Below, piece by piece: positions 1 to 6,719 of a DNA stretch of 32,994 bases. The notes beneath the pieces are model-generated. The model did no database searches. It was not told the DNA's origin and saw nothing but the letters and a program-made list of their open reading frames with translations. Source of the DNA: CAYWKU01 sp964459325 (GTDB lineage: Bacteria; RBG-13-61-14; CAYWKU01); the NCBI GenBank assembly GCA_964459325.1, contig CAYWKU010000039.1, positions 1 to 32,994 of the forward strand. The letters are read 5' to 3'. The translations under genes and the position numbers were made by a program. Numbering within the stretch: position 1 is the first letter of the stretch; the number at the start of each line of letters is the position of its first letter.

Positions 1-420
1 TAAGTATTACACCCAGTTGGTGCTTTTTCACTTACCTAAAGCGGGAAGCTTGGTCTTCTTCATGTCTGCCTCCTTTTACCTTTCGAGTTTTGAATTATGA
101 TGGGTAATAAACTAACACCTTTTTCCTTTTATTTCAATACAAACAGTTAAAAATAATCGAATTTGAACCCTTTTGACCTGCGGTGTCCCCTCGTCACTCC
201 AACCAATTGTGCAGATTATATAGCATGAACCGAAGCTTATGTCAATAATCCATGGCTGGCCGGTTTTCTTTCAATTTTCCGGTAAGATATACAAGAATGG
301 GAACCGCAGTGTTCTGTGGTTTCCCTTTTCATGAAGGCAATTCATTATTTGTACCCCCGATGTGCTTGATTTTTCCGGCCTTTGGCACTAACTTTTCCGG
401 TCAACAGATGAGGCGAAAGG
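1..420. other. AT-rich intergenic region before the acyl-CoA synthetase genes
   Basis: No convincing long gene is visible here. A leftward mini-ORF with a strong Shine-Dalgarno lies at 28-63 and is listed separately. The stretch is clearly richer in A and T than the genes to its right. A weak rightward promoter may lie just before the synthetase: TTGATT at 366-371, a 17-base spacer and TAACTT at 389-394. Both boxes are poor matches, so this is only a suggestion. Confidence 0.5.
28..63 (-). CDS. possible 11-codon leader peptide
   Basis: On the minus strand an ideal Shine-Dalgarno (AAAAGGAGG, plus-strand positions 69-77) sits 5 bases before an ATG at 63. The frame reads MKKTKLPALGK and stops at TGA 28-30. 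A site this good is rarely random, so the mini-ORF is probably translated. It may be a leader peptide for a gene beyond the left edge, or the start of a gene broken by an early stop. The same frame reads only six more codons before TAA, so readthrough would add little. Nothing here shows a function. Confidence 0.35.
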   Translation of the reverse strand: MKKTKLPALGK

Positions 421-1098
421 ATGGCGGCCATGGAAGTTTTACAGGAAGCCCTCAAAAAGGGCCAGAAAAACCTTTCGGAATACGATTCGAAGCGCCTGCT
501 GGCCGGGTACGACATACCCGTTACGCGTGAAAAGCTGGCGACAAGCGCCGAAGAGGCCGTGAAATTTGCGGGCGAGCTCGGCTACCCCGTGGTGCTCAAG
601 GGCTGCGGCCCCATGCTCACCCACAAGACCGAAAAGGGCGTTATACGGGTGGGACTGGAAAATGACGAGCAAGTGAAGGAAGCCTTCGAGTCCATCCACG
701 CCGTCGAGCCGATGGACGGGGTGATTGTGCAGGAGATGGTCAAGGGCGACCGGGAGCTGGTCATCGGCCTGATAAGGGACCCCCAGTTCGGCCCGTGCGT
801 GATGTTCGGGTTGGGCGGCATTTACACCGAAGTGCTCAAGGACGTGGCCTTCCGGGTGGCGCCCCTGGAGGAGCGGGACGCCCGGGACATGATGGAGGAG
901 ATAAAATCTTCAAAGATTCTGGGCGAATTCCGCGGAATGGCGGCCGCCGACCGGGAGGTGCTCACGAAAGCCCTCCTCGGCATGGGCAGGCTGGGCCTGG
1001 AGAACGATTCGGTGGCCGAAGTGGACGTCAACCCGCTGATTATTACCAGGGAAGGCAAGCCTCTGGCGGTGGACGCCCTGGTGGTGCTGGCGTCGTAA
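421..1098 (+). CDS. acdB: ADP-forming acetyl/acyl-CoA synthetase, beta (ATP-grasp) subunit
   Basis: This is the ATP-grasp subunit of an ADP-forming acyl-CoA synthetase (ACD), a cytoplasmic enzyme that converts acyl-CoA, ADP and phosphate to the free acid, CoA and ATP. The family signature runs through the protein: SEYDSKRLLAGYDIPVTRE near residue 20, the lysine-rich stretch YPVVLKGCGP near 57, HKTEKGVIRVGL near 70, VQEMVKGDRELVIG near 102, FGLGGIYTEVLKD near 128 and VDVNPLI near 203. Its 225 residues match free-standing beta subunits. The CoA-binding alpha subunit follows 33 bases downstream, so the two should form one complex. The ATG at 421 has GAGG at 410-413. An ATG at 430 has AAAGGA at 416-421 and would give MEVLQEALKKGQ, so the start is uncertain by three codons. 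The substrate acid cannot be read from the sequence. Confidence 0.9.
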   Translation: MAAMEVLQEALKKGQKNLSEYDSKRLLAGYDIPVTREKLATSAEEAVKFAGELGYPVVLKGCGPMLTHKTEKGVIRVGLENDEQVKEAFESIHAVEPMDGVIVQEMVKGDRELVIGLIRDPQFGPCVMFGLGGIYTEVLKDVAFRVAPLEERDARDMMEEIKSSKILGEFRGMAAADREVLTKALLGMGRLGLENDSVAEVDVNPLIITREGKPLAVDALVVLAS

Positions 1099-1131
1099 AT
1101 CCCCATAAATTCAAAGAAAAATATTGGAGAA

Positions 1132-2625
1132 ATGGAAAAGAAGCTTCAGGAACGCTTCAGGCCGCTCTTTTATCCCCAATCGGTGGCGGTCATAGGAGCC
1201 AGCCTCAACCCCACCAAGTGGGGCTTCGGTATCACTCACAATATCATCCAGGGCAAGTACCCCGGGGCGCTGTACCCGATTAACCTGAGAGAGCCCGAAA
1301 TTATGGGCCGGAAGGCCTATAAGTCCGTGAAGGACGTGCCCGGGGCGGTGGATTTGGCAATGGTGGTTGTGCCCCCCAAGGGTGTCATTTCCGCCGTACA
1401 GGACTGCCAGGCCAAAAAGGTGGGCGCGGCGGTCATCATAACCGCCGGGTTCGGGGAAGTCGGCCCCGAGGAAGCGAAATTACAGGCCGGGGTGGTCGAG
1501 CAAATCCGCAAAACCCCCGATTTCGTGGTTATAGGCCCAAACTGCCAGGGGATAATGAGCACCGAGGCCAAGCTTTACGCCCAGATAATCTTCGCTCAGC
1601 CTCCCATCGGGGAGATGAGCATCGTCAGCCAGAGCGGTAACGTGGGCGCGAGCGCCATTCAACTGGGGCAGGCCAACCAGGTGGGCTTCGACAAGTTCGT
1701 AAGCTCGGGCAACGAGGCCGTTACCACCACCGAGGACCTGATAGAATATTACGGCGTGGACCCGGCCACCAAGGTAATCCTTTCTTACGTGGAAGGGTTG
1801 AAGAATCCGGCCAGGTTTCTGGAGGTTGCCCGCCGGGTTACCCCCCGCAAGCCGATAGTGATGCTGAAAGGGGGAACCACCGACGCCGGCGGCAGCGCCG
1901 CGTCCAGCCATACCGGCTCGATGGCGGGCAGTTACGAAGTGTTCCGGGGCGCATGCCGGCAGGCGGGGGTTACGCTGGTGGACGACCTTGACGAGTTTTT
2001 CTTCACCGCCACCGCATTTCTGGGGCAACCGCTGCCCAAAGGCAACCGGGTGGGGGTGGTCACCATCGGCGGCGGATGGGGCGTGCTGGCGGCGGACGCT
2101 GCCGCCGAGGAGGGGCTGGAGGTGGTGCCGCTCAGGTCGGAGACCATCGACAGGCTCAATTCCTTCCTCGAAGACCGCTGGAGCCACAACAACCCCGTGG
2201 ATATGGCCGCCAGCGAGGGCGAGGACCTGGTGGGCAGAACAATCGAGGCCGTCGCAGCCGACGAGGGGGTGGACGGCGTTATTCAACTGGGCATCGGCCA
2301 CGGAGGCCGAATCCGGGAAATACGCAAGAGAAACCCCAGCTTCCTGCTGGCTCAAAAGCCGGAACTCATGGATTTGATTATCGAAAGGGTCGAAAAAAGG
2401 GACATGAACGTGGCCGATAAGGTGCTGGAATTAAAGGAAAACTTCCATAAGCCGATAATCAGCGGCTCCGATTCTCCGGTGGGCAGGGGAGTGCCGGGGA
2501 ACGTTACGCTGGAGCACCTGGCGCGGCACAACCACTTCGTGCACCACACTCCCCGCCGGGCGGCGAAAATTATGGCCAACCTGGTGAAATACGCCCAATT
2601 CCGCCGGTCGGTGGAAACAGAATAG
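1132..2625 (+). CDS. acdA: ADP-forming acetyl/acyl-CoA synthetase, alpha (CoA-binding) subunit
   Basis: This is the partner of the preceding gene. It has an N-terminal CoA-binding Rossmann domain (SVAVIGASLNPTKWGFG, residues 17-33), then two succinyl-CoA-synthetase-like ligase domains (VIGPNCQGIMS near 133; SIVSQSGNVGASA near 163). The histidine phosphorylated during catalysis is His260 in SSHTGSMAGS, encoded at 1909-1911. The conserved Glu of SSGNEAV near 195 is also present. At 497 residues it is slightly longer than many alpha subunits, with a basic C-terminal tail. The ATG has GGAG 5-8 bases upstream. The two genes almost certainly form one operon and allow ATP formation from acyl-CoA, or acid activation in reverse. 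ACD enzymes are typical of archaea and of anaerobic or syntrophic bacteria. Acetyl versus longer or aryl acyl specificity is undetermined. Confidence 0.9.
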   Translation: MEKKLQERFRPLFYPQSVAVIGASLNPTKWGFGITHNIIQGKYPGALYPINLREPEIMGRKAYKSVKDVPGAVDLAMVVVPPKGVISAVQDCQAKKVGAAVIITAGFGEVGPEEAKLQAGVVEQIRKTPDFVVIGPNCQGIMSTEAKLYAQIIFAQPPIGEMSIVSQSGNVGASAIQLGQANQVGFDKFVSSGNEAVTTTEDLIEYYGVDPATKVILSYVEGLKNPARFLEVARRVTPRKPIVMLKGGTTDAGGSAASSHTGSMAGSYEVFRGACRQAGVTLVDDLDEFFFTATAFLGQPLPKGNRVGVVTIGGGWGVLAADAAAEEGLEVVPLRSETIDRLNSFLEDRWSHNNPVDMAASEGEDLVGRTIEAVAADEGVDGVIQLGIGHGGRIREIRKRNPSFLLAQKPELMDLIIERVEKRDMNVADKVLELKENFHKPIISGSDSPVGRGVPGNVTLEHLARHNHFVHHTPRRAAKIMANLVKYAQFRRSVETE

Positions 2626-2654
2626 AGCTTTAATTTTAGTTGTGATATATTTAT

Positions 2655-2674
2655 TCCCGTTTCGTGAAATGGGA
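2655..2674. other. short hairpin after the synthetase operon
   Basis: TCCCGTTT (2655-2662) pairs with AAATGGGA (2667-2674), with one G-U pair and a CGTG loop. No T-run follows, so it is not a standard intrinsic terminator. It may simply stabilise the 3' end of the mRNA. Confidence 0.3.
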
Positions 2675-2733
2675 TTCCGACCAGGTTAATTGACATTCTG
2701 CCCGGGTGGATTCAAACTACCGAAAAGTAATTC

Positions 2734-4644
2734 ATGGCCCAACTATCCCGAAAGAAGCGCAAATTTCTCAAAGATAATGCCGAGCGTCTTTCCGTAGCGG
2801 AACTGGCCTCCCGGACGGGTTTGAGCGAGCGGCAGGTCAGCGGCGCTCTGCGCGAAATGGGTTTTGCGCCGAAGGGCGAGGCTCGGGCACAATTCGACCG
2901 GGAGCATGCGTTCCATTCGCGCAGGTGGCTGGCGATTGTGGCTTTGGCGTTTGCCGTTATTACCGTTGTTATATACGGCAGGGCTTACGATTATCATTTC
3001 GTCTTCGACGACCACCATGCCATCCTCGACAACAAGGAAATACAAGACACACAGCACCTTGTGCAGGCCTTTTATGACCCCGACATTTTCAGCGACCAGC
3101 CCGGACGGAGGATGTACAGGCCGCTGGTGACGGCGAGTTACATTATCAACTGGGCCATTTCGGAAGACGACCCCGGCGGATGGAGACCCTTTAACTTTGT
3201 GGTGCACATCGGCTGTGGCTTGCTTTTGTTCATGCTCCTGGAGCTTATGATTACGCGCCGCATGATTGCAGCGCTGGCGGCTGGAGCTTTTACGGCTCAT
3301 CCGGCCTGTATCGAGGCCGTGGTTTTCCTTGCCGCCCGGTCAACGCTGATGGCGGCTTTCTTTGTGCTGCTTTCCCTTTACTTCTTTGCGAGGTGGTGCT
3401 TGCAGGAGCGGCGCGTATGGATTGTCGGCGCCGTTGCGGCCTTCGTCGGCGGGTTGTGGTGCAAAGAAAACGTGCTCATGCTTATCGCCGTTTACCCGGT
3501 GCTTTACTGGGCCCTGACCCGGTCGAGCCTTTCCGAGCTTTTCGAAAAGCGGGCGCTGAAGGGATTCCTGGTTTTTCTGGGGGTCGGTGTTCTCTACCTC
3601 ATCGCCCGCAAATGGATGCTCGATTTGGACACGATGGTGCTGGAGAGGAAAGACCGGAATTTCAACGAGCAGATACTTACCCAGGCCGGCGTTTGGTGGA
3701 GATACCTGGGAACCATGGTGTGGCTAATCTGGTTGAACGTGCAGCGCCACATACCGGTTGTCGGCTCGCTCATTATAAGCGGCAGGGGTTTCTTCGGGCA
3801 GCCGCTGGTGTGGCTGTTGGGCTGGATTGGTGTGGCGGGGCTTGTGCTAGCCGGTTATAAAAACCGGCTGGCGTTCCTCGGGGCTTTTCTGGCGGCGGTA
3901 ATACTGATACCGGAGACCGTGACACCTCTCAACATGATAAGCGCCGACCGGCGGCTTTACATGCCCCTGATAGGAATGGCGATTATCGCCGTAAGCCTGT
4001 TTCGTAGGGACAGGGAAAGTGAACCGAAGAGACCGGATGTGTGGGCGGTCTGTATCGGCCTGGTAATTGTTTTGTACCTCCCTATGTCGGTACTGAGAAT
4101 GGGGGATTGGCGCACGGAAAGGAGTCTTTTCCAGGCCGCTCTCAAGTACACTCCCGAATCTCACATAGCCTGGCACGGACTCGCTTACACTTATGCGCAG
4201 GAGCAACAGCACGACAAAGCCAAGATCTACCTTCGAAAGGCTCTTGAAGTCGAGAAGGGTTATCCCCCCAGCCTCAGGCTGCTGGGAGCGGTGCTCTTGA
4301 GCGAAAATCAGGATCGCAAAGCCCTTGACATATTGAAGGAGGCCGTGAAGAGGGAGCCCCTCGCCCAGAGAGGGTGGTACAACCTGGGGCTGGCTCAGAT
4401 GAAGCTGAAGATGCTGGATAAAGCAGAGCGGTCTTTCAAAAAGGCCATCGAGCAGGATTCCTATTACCAGCAGGCTTACAACAATCTCGGATTGATATAC
4501 GAATCGCGGGGAAATTTCGAGGAGGCTATGAAGCACTATGCCAAGGCCGCCCGGCTCGTGCCCGGATATAAGAAATACGAGAGGAACCTGGAGCGCGCCA
4601 GAAGCAAGTACCGCAAAACGCACGGGCAACCCCCGCCCTATTGA
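2734..4644 (+). CDS. TMTC-like membrane glycosyltransferase with C-terminal TPRs and N-terminal HTH-like segment
   Basis: This 636-residue protein has three parts. Residues 20-43 (LSVAELASRTGLSERQV and onward) look like a helix-turn-helix. From about residue 65 to 460 there are roughly ten membrane segments with the marks of the TMTC/DUF1736 group of PMT-like enzymes: FDDHHAILDN, YRPLVTASY, GWRPFNFVVHIG, HPACIEAVVFLAARS, GLWCKENVLM and SADRRLYMPLIGM. From about 470 to 610 there are four TPRs, such as AYNNLGLIYESRGNFEEAM. Such proteins are thought to transfer mannose or another sugar from a lipid carrier outside the membrane, with the TPRs binding substrate or partners. No ribosome-binding site precedes the ATG at 2734. 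A TTGACA box lies at 2690-2695. Sugar, acceptor and the role of the HTH are unknown. Confidence 0.75.
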   Translation: MAQLSRKKRKFLKDNAERLSVAELASRTGLSERQVSGALREMGFAPKGEARAQFDREHAFHSRRWLAIVALAFAVITVVIYGRAYDYHFVFDDHHAILDNKEIQDTQHLVQAFYDPDIFSDQPGRRMYRPLVTASYIINWAISEDDPGGWRPFNFVVHIGCGLLLFMLLELMITRRMIAALAAGAFTAHPACIEAVVFLAARSTLMAAFFVLLSLYFFARWCLQERRVWIVGAVAAFVGGLWCKENVLMLIAVYPVLYWALTRSSLSELFEKRALKGFLVFLGVGVLYLIARKWMLDLDTMVLERKDRNFNEQILTQAGVWWRYLGTMVWLIWLNVQRHIPVVGSLIISGRGFFGQPLVWLLGWIGVAGLVLAGYKNRLAFLGAFLAAVILIPETVTPLNMISADRRLYMPLIGMAIIAVSLFRRDRESEPKRPDVWAVCIGLVIVLYLPMSVLRMGDWRTERSLFQAALKYTPESHIAWHGLAYTYAQEQQHDKAKIYLRKALEVEKGYPPSLRLLGAVLLSENQDRKALDILKEAVKREPLAQRGWYNLGLAQMKLKMLDKAERSFKKAIEQDSYYQQAYNNLGLIYESRGNFEEAMKHYAKAARLVPGYKKYERNLERARSKYRKTHGQPPPY

Positions 4645-4724
4645 AAGACACAAGCCGCTTAAATAAATGGGTTGAAAAAATCCGGCGTATGTAGAACTTT
4701 GGTTTCAACGGGAGGGAAAGTAAA

Positions 4725-5399
4725 ATGAAACTGCTGCTATTGGTTATACTGTCGGCGGCGTTCGTGTTAACCCACATCGGCCTCTCGGCTCGGTCCGTGC
4801 GCGACAAGCTGGTCGGCAAGCTGGGGGAATGGGGATTTCGAGGGTTTTACAGCGTAATTGCAATACTTACGCTTGTCGGAGCCATTCTGGTTTTCGGGGG
4901 AAATACGGATATGGGCCCCCGGCTGTGGGAAGTTCCAATGTATCTGAAGGTAATTCCGGCGCTGTTGATGCTGTTGGCTTTTCCACTGGTAATTTTCGGC
5001 GTGCTTCAGCCCGGCCCTACGGGGATAATGCCCGGCTCTTCCGATGTCCGGGGCATCAAGCGCATCAGCCGCCATCCGATGAACATGGGCCTGGCGGCAT
5101 TCGGGTTGGCTCATCTTATAGGCAACGGTCATCTGGGAGACGTGTTCTTTTTCGGCGCCATTTTCGTGGTGGGATTTTTCGGGGCCTATCACCAGGACGC
5201 GCGAAAAAGCCGGGAGCTGGGGGAATCGTACCGGGAGTTCAAGTCGGAAACTTCAGTCCTTCCCTTCGCTGCCGTGGCAACGGGGAAAACAAAGTTACAG
5301 CTTGACGAGTTAAACAAGCCGCTGCTTATAGGCAGTCTTATTCTGTACCTCGTGTTTTTCGGCTTTCACGGGCCGATTTTCGGTAATGGGGTGTTTTAG
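4725..5399 (+). CDS. NnrU-family integral membrane protein
   Basis: This 224-residue protein has about six hydrophobic segments. It opens with MKLLLLVILSAAFVLTHIGLS and continues with SVRDKLVGKLGEWGFRGFYS, both typical of the NnrU family (PF07298). A conserved SRHPMNMGLAAFGLAHL segment lies in the second half, followed by GAYHQDARKSRELGESYREF. The conserved histidines of the family are His17 and the His of RHPMN. NnrU was described beside nitric oxide and nitrite reductase genes, but many homologues occur without denitrification genes, and none are seen here, so the role is open. The start has GGGAGG about 10 bases upstream. It lies 80 bases after the TPR gene on the same strand and meets the next gene tail to tail. 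Confidence 0.8.
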   Translation: MKLLLLVILSAAFVLTHIGLSARSVRDKLVGKLGEWGFRGFYSVIAILTLVGAILVFGGNTDMGPRLWEVPMYLKVIPALLMLLAFPLVIFGVLQPGPTGIMPGSSDVRGIKRISRHPMNMGLAAFGLAHLIGNGHLGDVFFFGAIFVVGFFGAYHQDARKSRELGESYREFKSETSVLPFAAVATGKTKLQLDELNKPLLIGSLILYLVFFGFHGPIFGNGVF

Positions 5400-5417
5400 C
5401 CGGCCCGGGATATTCTT

Positions 5418-6632
5418 TTACCATTCTACGTTATGAACTTCGGGCCGGGTAACCAGCCCGTACCTTTCTTCGACGAAATTGTAAATATCTCCCTTTTCCT
5501 GGAGTTTGAGTAACTTCTTTGCCTCGGCGTTTTCCGGCGCGGTTTCCTTTATCAAATCCTCGGCGACGCGGTCCACCGCGAATGGGTTTTTGCCCACCAG
5601 GAACCCTATGTCGGGCGATATTTGGGCGCCCGCCGAATTGAGGCAGTCGCACGAGTCGGTGATTCTCACCAGTTGCGCCACGTGCACGGTGCGGTCCCAT
5701 CTGCCGTGCATGATGCCCACGAAGTAATCCGCAAGCCGCTGATGAATGGTGTCTATGCCCCGCATCCATTTCTTTATCTCCCTGGCCTGCATTTCGATTG
5801 CCCCCGACGGGCACTCGGCCATGCACTGGGCACATCCCACGCATTTATCCTCTATAAGCTTGGGCACGTCTTCGGACGGGTACTCCAATGCCCCCTCGGG
5901 ACATTCGGTGACGCAGATTCCGCACTGGTCGCACAAATCGGGGTCGAAAACCGGGTGGAAGGCCATGTGCATCTGCGCCTTGCCGCGCCTGTCGGCGAAG
6001 CCCATGCCGATACCCTTTATGCATATACCCAGGCCGGTCAGGCCGTGGCCGGTGCAATGCACGTTGTTAACGATGGTTCCGGCCACCGGAACTCCGCCCC
6101 CGACGAGGATTTCGTTGAAACGCGGGGAAGGATGCCGTGGGGTCAGGTCCACGCTGTCCTGCGAAAACTCGTAAACCCCCGGCACGCTGCTTACCGCGCG
6201 GTCAAGCACCACGAAGGGCACTCCCAGCTCCAGCCAGCCGTGTGATTTCGCGAGGTTCCGGTAGTTTTCCACGTTATCCGGCGGGTTTTCGCGATGGCCC
6301 CGGCCCCTGGAGTATAAAACAGTGCAGTCTCCCGTAACGATTTCGTTTATCCCCTTGTCGCGCAGAAAATCCACCGCGGAGCGGCTCAGCTCGGGGATAA
6401 GGCGCTGCCAAGCCTTTGGCTCTCCCACGTGGGTTTTTATCAGCGCGGGCGAGGCCATCGCTTCCGGCTCGCAAAGGCCCAGCATTCGGGCTAATTTGTC
6501 GTTTATCTTGTTTCTTACTTTTGAGTCGTCCAAATCCGGCTCTTTACCACGTATGTCCAGGAAATAAACGGGAGAGCTGTCGGTAGAATCCGGTTTCATC
6601 CAGGCCGGTATACCCACTTCGGCGCCTTCCAT
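5418..6632 (-). CDS. DUF362-domain protein with two [4Fe-4S] ferredoxin motifs
   Basis: This 404-residue cytoplasmic iron-sulfur protein has an N-terminal DUF362 region and, after about residue 230, two ferredoxin motifs: CDQCGICVTECPEGAL and CVGCAQCMAECPSGAI. Each has the CxxCxxCxxxCP spacing for a [4Fe-4S] cluster. A later CDCLNSAGAQISPDIGFL and PFAVDRVAEDLI are usual for DUF362 proteins. The function of the family is not established; members are common in anaerobes and are presumed to be electron carriers or redox enzymes. The ATG at 6632 is chosen because AGGAGG (plus positions 6641-6646) lies 8 bases upstream. An ATG at 6653 would add seven residues but puts that site inside the gene. 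A strong leftward promoter lies at 6666-6694. Confidence 0.85.
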   Translation of the reverse strand: MEGAEVGIPAWMKPDSTDSSPVYFLDIRGKEPDLDDSKVRNKINDKLARMLGLCEPEAMASPALIKTHVGEPKAWQRLIPELSRSAVDFLRDKGINEIVTGDCTVLYSRGRGHRENPPDNVENYRNLAKSHGWLELGVPFVVLDRAVSSVPGVYEFSQDSVDLTPRHPSPRFNEILVGGGVPVAGTIVNNVHCTGHGLTGLGICIKGIGMGFADRRGKAQMHMAFHPVFDPDLCDQCGICVTECPEGALEYPSEDVPKLIEDKCVGCAQCMAECPSGAIEMQAREIKKWMRGIDTIHQRLADYFVGIMHGRWDRTVHVAQLVRITDSCDCLNSAGAQISPDIGFLVGKNPFAVDRVAEDLIKETAPENAEAKKLLKLQEKGDIYNFVEERYGLVTRPEVHNVEW

Positions 6633-6665
6633 GGTGACGTCCTCCTGTGGCATTATTTGTACGTT

Positions 6666-6694
6666 AGTATAATCTCCTTGTGAGGCGGTGTCCA
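6666..6694 (-). promoter_or_regulatory. sigma70-type promoter of the DUF362 gene
   Basis: On the minus strand the -35 box TGGACA (plus 6689-6694) and the -10 box TATACT (plus 6666-6671) are separated by 17 bases. Each matches the consensus at five of six positions. Transcription would start about 25 bases before the ATG at 6632. The -35 box sits inside an inverted repeat, listed next. Confidence 0.65.
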
Positions 6695-6705
6695 GAAAAC
6701 CGCCT
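6683..6705. promoter_or_regulatory. inverted repeat overlapping the -35 box: possible operator or hairpin
   Basis: AGGCGGT (6683-6689) and ACCGCCT (6699-6705) form a perfect 7-bp inverted repeat around a 9-base centre. The repeat covers the -35 box of the leftward promoter and lies just before the rightward sulfatase gene. It could bind a dimeric regulator that controls both genes. In rightward RNA it could fold into a hairpin. No regulator gene is adjacent. Confidence 0.4.
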
Positions 6706-6719
6706 GATGGCTTTGGATA

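Noticed and set aside
28..63. Selenocysteine readthrough of the TGA in the left-edge mini-ORF
   Set aside because: Readthrough adds only six residues before TAA and there is no SECIS-like hairpin or known selenoprotein context.
384..399. TGGCAC box suggesting a sigma54 promoter
   Set aside because: The partner box reads TTTTC in place of TTGC, and the site lies too close to the start codon.
252..530. 92-codon rightward frame overlapping the start of the acyl-CoA synthetase beta gene
   Set aside because: No ribosome-binding site or family pattern, and its second half is an out-of-frame reading of the real gene.
6668..6673. Perfect TATAAT on the plus strand before the sulfatase gene
   Set aside because: There is no acceptable -35 box 16-18 bases upstream, and the same bases are better explained by the leftward promoter.
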